From Pyxidicoccus caerfyrddinensis (GTDB lineage: Bacteria > Myxococcota > Myxococcia > Myxococcales > Myxococcaceae): a DNA stretch of 64,000 nucleotides. A program made the position numbers and the translations under genes. Of the stretch, positions 33,241 to 40,649 are shown one piece after another. The stretch lies in the NCBI RefSeq assembly GCF_010894405.1, contig NZ_JAAIYA010000010.1:62001-126000 (forward strand). The letters are read 5' to 3'. The number at the start of each line of letters is the position of its first letter. Position 1 is the first letter of the stretch. The notes below the pieces were generated by a model. The model was not told where the DNA came from. It ran no database searches and saw only the letters and a program-made list of their open reading frames with translations.

Positions 33241-34130
33241 GCGCCTCGGGAACCGGCCTGTCCGGTCCCGATGGCTCCATCAGTCCCGACGACCCTCCAC
33301 AGGCCACCGGCGTGCACCTGCGCATCGCCGGGTGGACGGTGGCGGTGGAGGTGGCCGACACGGGCCTTCGCGGCTCGCTGCGGCGGCTGTTCTCCCGGTT
33401 CCTCGTCCCCGCCGCGGAAGGCGGCGCGGTGGCGCGGCTGGAGGTGGTCTCGCCCGAGGTGGCGAGGCCCGCGCCCGCAACCCGGGAGCTTCCCCGGGTT
33501 CAGCGTGCTCCGGAGGGCTCGCTGCATCTGGAGGGCGAGGACTACTCCGCGACGCTCGCCGCGGATGGCCTGCGCGCCACGGTGGTGGGGCAGGGGCGGT
33601 TCCCCGTGGAGACGGTGCTGAAGGTGATGCTCGCGGGGGCGCTTGCCCGGCGCGGGGGCCTGCTGGTGCATGGCGTGGCCGTGGCGCACCAGGGGCGGGC
33701 CGCGCTGTTCGTGGGGCACTCGGGGGCGGGGAAGAGCACCCTGGGGGCTTTGTGGACGGAGGCGGGTGGGGAATTGCTGTCCGATGAGCTGGTGGCCGTG
33801 TGGCCGGAGCGGGAGACGGGGCTTCCTGCATGGCGGGTCGCGGGGACGCCGTGGAACGTGGGTGTTCCGGGTGAGGCCATGTTGAGCGCGGTGGGCACGT
33901 TGGCGTGGGACACGGGCTCTCGGTGGGAGTCACAGCCAGCGGGCGAAGTGGGGCGTTTGCTGCTGCTCAATGCGCTATTGCCCGAGGCCACGGCCACCGG
34001 TCGTGGTGGGCTGCTGGCGGCGGCGGGACGTCTGTTGTCGGAGGTGGCACCGGTGCGGCTCGTGTTCGCACGGGATGCGTCCGCTGCGGCGGTGGTCCGT
34101 GGCGCGCTGGAGGCGGTGGGACATGGGTGA
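33228..34130 (+). CDS. HprK-like P-loop kinase
   Basis: 300 residues from the GTG at 33228; a GTG at 33204 is also in frame, and either overlaps the peptide gene. The C-terminal half has the HPr-kinase-type core: GLLVHGVAVAHQGRAALFVG then Walker A GHSGAGKST (residues 163-171), then GELLSDELVAV in place of HprK's SDDxV. The N-terminal about 130 residues are a divergent beta-rich domain. HprK-related proteins accompany PqqD-like proteins in RiPP clusters, and in paeninodin-type lasso clusters one phosphorylates the precursor. Here the substrate could be Ser/Thr in the peptide (S40, S48 or T51). It overlaps miaA by 8 bases. Confidence 0.8.
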   Translation: MHALSASGTGLSGPDGSISPDDPPQATGVHLRIAGWTVAVEVADTGLRGSLRRLFSRFLVPAAEGGAVARLEVVSPEVARPAPATRELPRVQRAPEGSLHLEGEDYSATLAADGLRATVVGQGRFPVETVLKVMLAGALARRGGLLVHGVAVAHQGRAALFVGHSGAGKSTLGALWTEAGGELLSDELVAVWPERETGLPAWRVAGTPWNVGVPGEAMLSAVGTLAWDTGSRWESQPAGEVGRLLLLNALLPEATATGRGGLLAAAGRLLSEVAPVRLVFARDASAAAVVRGALEAVGHG

Positions 34131-35043
34131 GGGCGTGGAGGGCAGGCCGCTGCTGACGGTGATTGCCGGGCCGACCGCGTCGGGGAAGACGGCGCTCGCC
34201 ATCGAGCTGGCGCGCCGGGCGGGCGGAGAGATTGTCAGTGCCGACTCGCAGCAGGTGTACCGGCACTTCGACATCGGTACGGCGAAGCCCTCGTCCGAGG
34301 AGCTGGCCTCGGTGCCGCACCACCTGCTGTCCGTGGTGGACCCGTTGGAGTCCTTCTCCGCCGCCGAGTACCAGCGGCGCGCGGATGCGGTCATCTCCGA
34401 GATTGTCGGGCGGGGACGGCCCGTGTTCGTCGTGGGCGGCACGGGGCTGTACCTGCGCGTGCTGCTGCACGGCGTGGTGGACGCGCCCGGTGCGCTGCCC
34501 GCATTGCGTGCGGAGCTGGAGGCACTCGCCGCCGCCGAGGGACGCGAGGCAGTGCATCGCCGGCTGACGGTGGTGGACCCGGAGACGGCGGCGAAGCTGC
34601 CCCCGCAGGACCTGGTCCGTGTCGTCCGAGCGCTGGAGATCCACGCGCAGACAGGCGTGCCCGCGTCGGAGTTCCGCAGGGCGCATGCGTTCTCCGCGGA
34701 CCGCTATCCCTTCCGGCTCTACGTGCTGGACCCGCCGCGCGAGTCTCTCTACGAGCGCATCAATGCTCGCACGGAGGCGATGTTCTCCGGAGGGCTCGTG
34801 GAGGAGACGCGCGGGCTGATGGCCCGGGGTTACGCCGACGCGGCCCCCATGCGCAGCGTGGGCTATGTGCAGGCGCGCGCGGTGGTGGAAGAGCGGATGA
34901 CCGTGGCGGAGGCCATCCACGACACGGCGCAGGAGACGCGCCGCTACGCCAAGCGCCAGCTGACGTGGTTCCGCAAGGAGCCCGGCGCGGTGTTCGTGCC
35001 GCCGCCGTACGAGCCCCTGCTCGAACGCTCTCGCGAGAGCTGA
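34123..35043 (+). CDS. miaA: tRNA dimethylallyltransferase
   Basis: 306 residues, the usual MiaA length. MiaA adds dimethylallyl to A37 of tRNAs that read UNN codons. Signatures: P-loop GPTASGKTALAIELA, SADSQQVYRHFDIGTAKPS, PHHLLSVVDPLESFSAAEYQ, VVGGTGLYLRVLLHG, then LPPQDLVRVVRALEI and the C-terminal TRRYAKRQLTWFRKE. It begins inside the end of the HprK-like gene (8-base overlap), so a housekeeping tRNA gene is co-transcribed with the peptide cassette. The tRNA-Leu(CAA) gene in this window is a plausible substrate. Confidence 0.95.
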   Translation: MGEGVEGRPLLTVIAGPTASGKTALAIELARRAGGEIVSADSQQVYRHFDIGTAKPSSEELASVPHHLLSVVDPLESFSAAEYQRRADAVISEIVGRGRPVFVVGGTGLYLRVLLHGVVDAPGALPALRAELEALAAAEGREAVHRRLTVVDPETAAKLPPQDLVRVVRALEIHAQTGVPASEFRRAHAFSADRYPFRLYVLDPPRESLYERINARTEAMFSGGLVEETRGLMARGYADAAPMRSVGYVQARAVVEERMTVAEAIHDTAQETRRYAKRQLTWFRKEPGAVFVPPPYEPLLERSRES

Positions 35044-35221
35044 CGCCTCCCGGGGTGGGGCAGGGGAGGGACGGAGCGGGAAGCCCGCGCATTGTCCCCG
35101 CTGTCCCGCGCTCCCATGTTCGCGGGTGGACGAGCCCCGGGCCCGGACGCCGACGTGCGGACACTGGACGGACGCACGGCCTCCCGGCCGCCAGGGTGCT
35201 CACAACGCGGGAGCGGACGTC

Positions 35222-35812
35222 ATGGCCATCACCATCCAGCACAAGCAGGAGACGGCTCCAGACGACAGGCCGAAGGTCAACTCGACCCTCTGGGGCGGCC
35301 CCTTCATCCTCGGGCTCCTGCTGACGGCCCTCGGCATCGTCGCGCTGGGCACCGCCTTCCTCACCAGCCTGGTCACCGCCATCTTCTTCGGCGCGATGCT
35401 GGCCATCGAGGGTGTCGCGGAAATCGTCTCCGCGTTCCGCGTCCGCAAGTCCGGTGGGCCGTTCGTGCTCTACCTGCTGGGCGGCGTCCTCTCCATCGTG
35501 GTGGGACTGTTCGTCCTCGTGTACCCCGGCGCGGGGCTGGCCGCGCTGACGCTCCTGCTCGCCGGCTACTTCTTCGCCAGCGGCCTCTTCCACGCCATCA
35601 CCTCGCTCGTGGACCGCTATCCCCGCTGGGGCTGGGACTTCTTCTACGGCGCCGTCTCCGTCTTCCTCGGCATCGCGGTCATGTCCCAGTGGCCCATCTC
35701 CGCCGTCTGGCTGGTGGGCACCATGGTGGGCATCGGCATCCTCGTCCGAGGCATCGCCCTCATGGCCGGCTCACTGACTCTCCGCCGCACCCTGCGCCAG
35801 GTCACCGCGTAG
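35222..35812 (+). CDS. HdeD family (DUF308) membrane protein
   Basis: 196 residues with six predicted membrane helices in three pairs, as in HdeD/DUF308 proteins: PFILGLLLTALGIVALGTAF, LVTAIFFGAMLAIEGVAEIV, LYLLGGVLSIVVGLFVLVYP, LAALTLLLAGYFFASGLFHA and two more. E. coli HdeD is linked to acid resistance, but the molecular activity of the family is unknown. The N-terminal about 25 residues are charged and cytosolic. It is a single-gene unit that meets the convergent next gene stop-to-stop with no spacer (35812/35813). Confidence 0.88.
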   Translation: MAITIQHKQETAPDDRPKVNSTLWGGPFILGLLLTALGIVALGTAFLTSLVTAIFFGAMLAIEGVAEIVSAFRVRKSGGPFVLYLLGGVLSIVVGLFVLVYPGAGLAALTLLLAGYFFASGLFHAITSLVDRYPRWGWDFFYGAVSVFLGIAVMSQWPISAVWLVGTMVGIGILVRGIALMAGSLTLRRTLRQVTA

Positions 35813-37546
35813 TCAGGACGCGTACCGGTCCGAACCCAGCGCCTCCTCGCTCACCGTGGGCCGGGCATCCGGTTCCACCGTGTCGGGCGCCGGCACGTGG
35901 CCGGTGAGCAGGCGCAGCAGCCGCTCGGGGTCCACGGGCTTGGGCAGGAAGGCCTCGGCCCCCGCGTCCAGCGCCCGCTGGCGCACGTGCGGCCGGTTGA
36001 GCCCGCTCATCACCACCACCCGCGTGTTGCGCGTGAGCGGGTGCTGCTTCAGCCCCTCCGCGAGTCGCAGGCCGTCCACCCAGTGCAGCACCACGTCCAG
36101 CAGAATCGCCGTGGGCGGCCGCCGCGCCACCGCGCAGAACAGCGCCAATTCATCCGCGAACGACACCACCTTCGCGCCCGTGCTTTCCAGCAGCGCCGTC
36201 AGCGCCTCGCGCGCGTCCGGGTCGTCGTCCACCACGTAGTAGAGGTCCGGCTCCAGCTCGGGCACCGCCGTGGGCACCGGCTCCATCGTCGTGCGCATCC
36301 ACGAGCCCACCACCTCGCGCAGGCCCGCCCAGCGCGCCGCACCCAGCAGCGCAGTGGGCGTGGGCGCGCTCATCCCCAGCACGCCGCCGCCGTACACGCC
36401 GCCCATGCCGCGCCGGCCCTTCGCCGTGATGAAGGCCGCCGGCGCCCGCCGTCCCGCGCGGCGCAACCAGGTGATGGAGCGCGCGCCCGCCGCCGCGTCC
36501 TCCATCAGCTCGCCCAGCCCCTCGCGCACGTACCGGCGCTCCAGCGCGGCCGCCTCCAGCCCGCCGTCCAGCAGCGCCACCGCCGCGCGGCTGCACGAGG
36601 CCAGCGTCTCCGACAGGCCCACCTGCAGCGGGTGGCCGAAGGCCGCGGGGCCGACCACGATCTGGCCCGGCGCCACCAGGGTCCGGCCCGGCCCGTAGGG
36701 CAGCCGCGTCGTCTCCAGCGCCGCCAGCTCGAAGCCTTCCTCCACCAGCCCGTCCCGCGCCGCCATCATCAGCACCTGGCACAGGTCCGCCGGCGTCACC
36801 GCGGGGCCGAAGGCCAGCGCGTACACCGAGCTCGCCCCGGGCAGCAGGAACAGCGCATCCACCGTGGGCAGCGGCGCAATCCACAGCCGCGCCAGCGGCG
36901 CCAGCTCCAGCCGGGGCGACGCGTGCCGCAGCCGCGCCTGCACCGCCGCCACCGTGGGCGCCGGGCGGAAGCCCTTGAAGAACGCATCCCCCATCAGCGG
37001 CCCCGCGCCCGTGGCCAGTGCCACCGCGTGGAAGCGGTCTCCGCTGCCCTGCGCGCGCACCACCAGCGGCCCCGCACCCCGCACCGATGCGGGCGCGTCC
37101 GGCGCCGGAGCCTGCCGCTCCACCTTCTCCACGTGGCGCGAGACAAAGCGCGCGCCCTGGGCGCTCGCCGCCGTGGCCAGCACGTCCCGCACCTGCTCCA
37201 GCCCGCCCTGTCCCTGCGGCCAGCCGTCCACCACCCACAGTCCACCCGAGGCCGCGGGGAGCAGCTCACGGCGGCCCTCGGCGATGATCTCCACGCCGCG
37301 CAACTCATGCGCGCGCCACTCGGTGGGAATGCGGCAGCCCAGGGCCGCAAGGCGCGAGCGGCACTCCGGGGTGAGCACCGCCGGGGGCGCCGTGCGCTCC
37401 GCCGTCCCGCCTGCGTAGACCCGCACGTCCAGCGTCAGCCCGCGTGCCCGCCCGTTGAAGAGGAGCGAAGCCGCCAGCCCCGCGCCGGCAATGCCGCCTC
37501 CGACGATTGCCACCCTCGAACCGCTCGCCAGCCTGTTGCCCTGCAT
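35813..37546 (-). CDS. FAD-dependent oxidoreductase fused to a C-terminal response-regulator receiver domain
   Basis: 577 residues. Residues 10-30 (RVAIVGGGIAGAGLAASLLF) are the GxGxxG dinucleotide fold of FAD monooxygenase/geranylgeranyl-reductase-type flavoproteins. A later segment (QIVVGPAAFGHPLQVGLSETL) is where such enzymes have the second FAD contact. Residues about 435-550 form a complete receiver domain: acidic triad in YYVVDDDPD, phospho-acceptor D484 in ILLDVVLHW, Ser/Thr in VVVMSGLNRP and K536 in FLPKPVDPE. This is an uncommon domain pairing and suggests phosphorylation control of a redox enzyme, or redox input to signalling. Neither substrate nor kinase is known. It lies directly downstream of the REC-GGDEF gene on the same strand. 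Confidence 0.78.
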   Translation of the reverse strand: MQGNRLASGSRVAIVGGGIAGAGLAASLLFNGRARGLTLDVRVYAGGTAERTAPPAVLTPECRSRLAALGCRIPTEWRAHELRGVEIIAEGRRELLPAASGGLWVVDGWPQGQGGLEQVRDVLATAASAQGARFVSRHVEKVERQAPAPDAPASVRGAGPLVVRAQGSGDRFHAVALATGAGPLMGDAFFKGFRPAPTVAAVQARLRHASPRLELAPLARLWIAPLPTVDALFLLPGASSVYALAFGPAVTPADLCQVLMMAARDGLVEEGFELAALETTRLPYGPGRTLVAPGQIVVGPAAFGHPLQVGLSETLASCSRAAVALLDGGLEAAALERRYVREGLGELMEDAAAGARSITWLRRAGRRAPAAFITAKGRRGMGGVYGGGVLGMSAPTPTALLGAARWAGLREVVGSWMRTTMEPVPTAVPELEPDLYYVVDDDPDAREALTALLESTGAKVVSFADELALFCAVARRPPTAILLDVVLHWVDGLRLAEGLKQHPLTRNTRVVVMSGLNRPHVRQRALDAGAEAFLPKPVDPERLLRLLTGHVPAPDTVEPDARPTVSEEALGSDRYAS

Positions 37547-37597
37547 AGCCTCGCCCCTCGCTGCCCCGCCGTTGCCTGCCTCGCCCGAGCTGCTCTT

Positions 37598-38554
37598 TCA
37601 GTGCCGCTGCACCGGCGGGGAGATCACCGGCCGGCCGAACACCACCACCCGATCCCGCCCCTCACGCTTCGCCTCATAGAGGGCCGCGTCCGCCGCCTTC
37701 ATCAGCGCGTCCGGATCCTCCTTCGGCCCTTCCAACGTATGGTCGGCGATGCCCACGCTCACGCTGAGCCCGAAGGGGGCAGGGCGGCCGTCGCTCTTCT
37801 GCACGCCCACGGTGCGCAGCCCGGCGCGGATGCGCTCGGCGAACACGGCCGCCTCCAGCGCCGTCTGATGGGGAAGCAACGCTACGAACTCGTCCCCGCC
37901 GAAGCGGGCCGCGAAATCGGACTCGCGCAGGTTGCCCTTGAGCTGCGACGCCAGCGCGGCGATGGCGCGGTTGCCTACGTCGTGCCCCATGCCGTCGTTG
38001 ATGGCCTTCAGGTGGTCCAGGTCGATGACCACCACGCTCAGCGGGTACTGGTAGCGGTGCGCCCGGCGGAGCTCCTCCTCCAGCCGCACCGTCAGCGCGC
38101 GGAAGTTGGCCAGCCCGGTGAGCGCGTCCGTCTGCGCGAGGATTTGAAGCCGCCGCTGCTGCTCGCTCTGGCGCAGCGCCCGGTCGATTCGCGCCAGCAA
38201 TTCGCGCGCGCTCGCTGGCTTGTGGATGAAGTCCACCGCACCCATTTCCAGACACCGCTCGAGCGTCGCCTCGTCCGCATCGCCGGTGAGGAAGATGACC
38301 GGCACGGCCTCCGTGCGCGGGTCGCGCTGGAGCGCCTCCAGCACCATCAGCCCGTCGCCGCTGGGAAGGAAGCGGTCCAGCAGGACGAGGTCCGGCCGGT
38401 GCTCGCGCGCCAGCTCCAGGCCCGCGTCCGCGTCCGGCGCCGCGAGCACGTCGAAGCGGGAGGCGAGCAGGTCCATGAGGCTCTCACGAACTCCGGCGTC
38501 GTCCTCGATGATGAGGAGGAGGGACCGCCCCGAGGTACGGCCACGCCGTTCCAT
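37598..38554 (-). CDS. REC-GGDEF diguanylate cyclase
   Basis: 318 residues from the ATG at 38554. The receiver domain (about 10-125) has D18/D19, phospho-acceptor D60 (LVLLDRFLPSGDG), T90 and K112. The GGDEF domain (about 145-310) has LTGLANFRAL, DLDHLKAINDGMGHDVGN and an intact FGGDEF (219-223), so it should make c-di-GMP from two GTP. RESD (210-213) exactly five residues before GGDEF is a typical product-inhibition I-site. The layout resembles PleD/WspR-type regulated cyclases. It ends 51 bases before the FAD-REC fusion gene, and the two may share signals. The PilZ protein in this window is a possible receptor. Confidence 0.92.
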   Translation of the reverse strand: MERRGRTSGRSLLLIIEDDAGVRESLMDLLASRFDVLAAPDADAGLELAREHRPDLVLLDRFLPSGDGLMVLEALQRDPRTEAVPVIFLTGDADEATLERCLEMGAVDFIHKPASARELLARIDRALRQSEQQRRLQILAQTDALTGLANFRALTVRLEEELRRAHRYQYPLSVVVIDLDHLKAINDGMGHDVGNRAIAALASQLKGNLRESDFAARFGGDEFVALLPHQTALEAAVFAERIRAGLRTVGVQKSDGRPAPFGLSVSVGIADHTLEGPKEDPDALMKAADAALYEAKREGRDRVVVFGRPVISPPVQRH

Positions 38555-38953
38555 GCACCACTCCGCTTCGCTCGCCTGCTGCGAAATGGCAGGCCGAAAG
38601 TCTCGGGTGCCACGCCCGTCCGAGTGCTCCCGACGCCCCAGCGCCCCACGCGCATCCGCCGCCACCCAGTCCTGCAAGCACCCGCCGACTCCCGCAACCT
38701 TCACCCGAGACCTCCGGCTGCCAAGCCCGTATGCCGCCGCGCCGCGGGCCCGCTTCCCGCCCTGCGCGCGCACGGCCCTGGAGCAAGCAGCATGCCCCGC
38801 GCCGGCACTGGCCCTTCGCCGTGATTTCAGGTGGTTGCGTGCCCTCTCCGTCGCCCCGTTTTAACGGGTCGGAAGACGTTCCAGCATCGTCTTGAAGGGC
38901 CCGGTAGGAATTGCCGTACGCGGGCGGACGCTAGCCCGCCCCGCGCAGGGCGA
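38555..38953. other. Gene-free 399-base stretch upstream of the diguanylate cyclase
   Basis: No convincing gene is seen on either strand. It contains a perfect 6-bp inverted repeat CCCGTT-TT-AACGGG (38855-38868) and a small GCGGGC/GCCCGC hairpin (38920-38939) just beyond the stop of the TPR gene. It presumably holds the promoter of the diguanylate cyclase. The inverted repeat is a possible operator. Confidence 0.45.
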
Positions 38954-39697
38954 TCAGCGTCGCGTATTGAACTGCATCCGACGGCCGCCACCCATGGGGG
39001 GCATCATCGGAGGGGCCTCGAGCCCGAACTGCCACCACATGGGCTCGTAGGGCTTCATCTTCAGGCGCTTGTCGTTCTGCAGCTGCGCGAGGCTCCCCTT
39101 GAGCTTCTCGTCCTTGGGGTTCTCCTCCACTCCGCGCGCGAGCACGCGGAGCGCGTCGTCCTTCTCCTTGTTCTGCAGGAGGCACCAGGCGTACACGGCC
39201 CAGACGATGGACTCCTTCTTGCCGCTCTTCACGGCGGCCTCGAAGGCGGCCTTCATCGCCGGGAAGTCCTTGCGCTGGTAGTACAGGGCGCCCTGCATGG
39301 CCTTGGCCATGTAGTTGCGCGAGCTGGCCTTTTCGAAGTGCGCCTTCGCCCCGTCCAGGTCCTTCACCATGTACTTCAGCATGCCGATCTGGGCGTGGAT
39401 CTCCGGGCCGACGAGGAACTGCCACTTGTCGTAGACGAGCCCCTGCTCGAGCGTCTTCACCGCCCGGTCCACCCGCCCCTGTGCATCCTTCTGGCTGGTG
39501 GGCTGCGACTGGAGGTCCTGTTGGACCACCGTCATCAGGGCCTGGATTCGGCCGGCCACCCGGCGGGCGAGCAGGACGAAGGTGCCGATGAGGGCGATGA
39601 TCCCGGGAACGAGGCCGGCCCAGAGGGAGAAGCCCGCGAGCTTCACCAGGAGCGCGACGACAATCCCCACGGCGAGGGAAATGAGAAGGTTGTACAT
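38954..39697 (-). CDS. Membrane-anchored TPR-like protein
   Basis: 247 residues. Two N-terminal hydrophobic helices (about 4-20 LLISLAVGIVVALLVKLAG and about 25-45 LWAGLVPGIIALIGTFVLLA) anchor it in the membrane. The remainder is helical with TPR-like pairs (HAQIGMLKYMVKDLDGAKAH, AMQGALYYQRKDFPAMKAAF, AVYAWCLLQNKEKDDALRVL). The C-terminal tail is Met/Pro/Gly-rich (APPMMPPMGGGRR). TPR proteins scaffold other proteins; the partner is unknown. It is a single gene on the minus strand, back to back with tRNA-Leu. Confidence 0.75.
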   Translation of the reverse strand: MYNLLISLAVGIVVALLVKLAGFSLWAGLVPGIIALIGTFVLLARRVAGRIQALMTVVQQDLQSQPTSQKDAQGRVDRAVKTLEQGLVYDKWQFLVGPEIHAQIGMLKYMVKDLDGAKAHFEKASSRNYMAKAMQGALYYQRKDFPAMKAAFEAAVKSGKKESIVWAVYAWCLLQNKEKDDALRVLARGVEENPKDEKLKGSLAQLQNDKRLKMKPYEPMWWQFGLEAPPMMPPMGGGRRMQFNTRR

Positions 39698-39793
39698 GCG
39701 GGGCCCCTCTTAGCGATGTGCGTTCGGCACCGCAATCTTCGGATGCACAAGGACGCAGGTCGCGGTATACGTCTGGTCGTTCCTGCAACAAGC

Positions 39794-39879
39794 GGCCCTC
39801 TGTCGAAATTGGTAGACGAGGCGGACTCAAAATCCGCTGCGGCTGACCCCGCGTCCCGGTTCGAGTCCGGGGAGGGCCA
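39794..39879 (+). tRNA. tRNA-Leu (anticodon CAA)
   Basis: An 86-base class II tRNA. The acceptor stem GGCCCTC pairs perfectly with GAGGGCC, and the discriminator is A (39879). The D arm contains AAATTGGTAGA. The anticodon stem GCGGA/TCCGC encloses loop CTCAAAA with anticodon CAA, which reads UUG. The long variable arm (GCGG/CCGC stem) is typical of Leu. The T arm is CCCGG-TTCGAGT-CCGGG. CCA is not encoded. Confidence 0.95.
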
Positions 39880-39975
39880 CAATCCGAAAGGGCGGACCGG
39901 CGGGGGTGACCATGCTGGCCCCGCCCGGGTCCTGGATGGACCGGCAGCTGTCAGGCCCGACGGAGGCTCCCCGCA

Positions 39976-40638
39976 ATGAAGGTGCTGTTGGTCGAGGACG
40001 ACGCGAGCCTCCGGGAAGGCATGGGCGAGATCATCGCCGAGCTGGCCGAGGTGCGTGAGGTCGGGACCGAGACCGAGGCGCTGGAGGCCCTGCGCGCGGA
40101 GCGGTTCGACCTGGTCATCACCGACCTGCGCATCGCCGGCCATGAGCAGGGCGGCCGCACGGTGCTGGAGGCCGCCCGGCGCGGCCAGCAGGCGGTGGCC
40201 ATCGTCAGCGCCGCCGCTCCCGACGAGGTCTCCCGGACGCTGCGCCCCCACCTGCCGGACGCGGTGCTGGTGAAGCCCTTCCAACTGGATGACATCGTCA
40301 CCCTGGTGGAGCGCTTCCTCGCCCTGCGGCGCCAGGCGGAGCAGGTGGCCACGGCTGGGACTCCGGAAGGCGCCTGGACGGATGCCGGGCCCGGGGTCCG
40401 CACGACGTCAGCAGGCCCGGAGGCGGACGCGGCCTGGGTGCGCGTGGCGGCCGGCGGCGCCTTCACCTGGCGGCCGCGCACGAAGGGCGGCGAGGGCGTG
40501 CTGCTCGTGGAGGGAGACCTGGAGGTGGCTGGCGAGCGGCACACCGCGCCCCGGTACTTCTTCGTGGGATCCAGCCAGGCGCTCGAGGTCCACTCCCGCG
40601 AGGGGTGCCTCGCCATCACCCTGGCGCTGAAAGGCTAG
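39976..40638 (+). CDS. Response-regulator receiver domain fused to a cupin-like C-terminal domain
   Basis: 220 residues. The receiver domain (1-115) has E7-D8-D9, phospho-acceptor D50 (LVITDLRIAG), S78 and K100 (VLVKPFQ). After a Gly/Thr-rich linker the last about 70 residues (WVRVAAGGAFTWRPRTKGGE, LLVEGDLEVAGERHTAPRYF, SSQALEVHSREGCLAITLAL) resemble a small cupin barrel like the C-terminal part of ChrR-type anti-sigma factors. Most metal-binding His are absent, so it may be a protein-binding version. The output therefore seems to be neither DNA binding nor enzymatic. It ends 11 bases before the rRNA methyltransferase gene. Confidence 0.75.
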   Translation: MKVLLVEDDASLREGMGEIIAELAEVREVGTETEALEALRAERFDLVITDLRIAGHEQGGRTVLEAARRGQQAVAIVSAAAPDEVSRTLRPHLPDAVLVKPFQLDDIVTLVERFLALRRQAEQVATAGTPEGAWTDAGPGVRTTSAGPEADAAWVRVAAGGAFTWRPRTKGGEGVLLVEGDLEVAGERHTAPRYFFVGSSQALEVHSREGCLAITLALKG

Positions 40639-40649
40639 AGGCGCTCCCC

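Noticed and set aside
35897-38824. A 975-codon plus-strand open frame opposite the FAD-REC and GGDEF genes
   Set aside because: It is antisense to two genes with intact catalytic motifs, and its translation is Arg/His/Gln-rich without recognisable domains.
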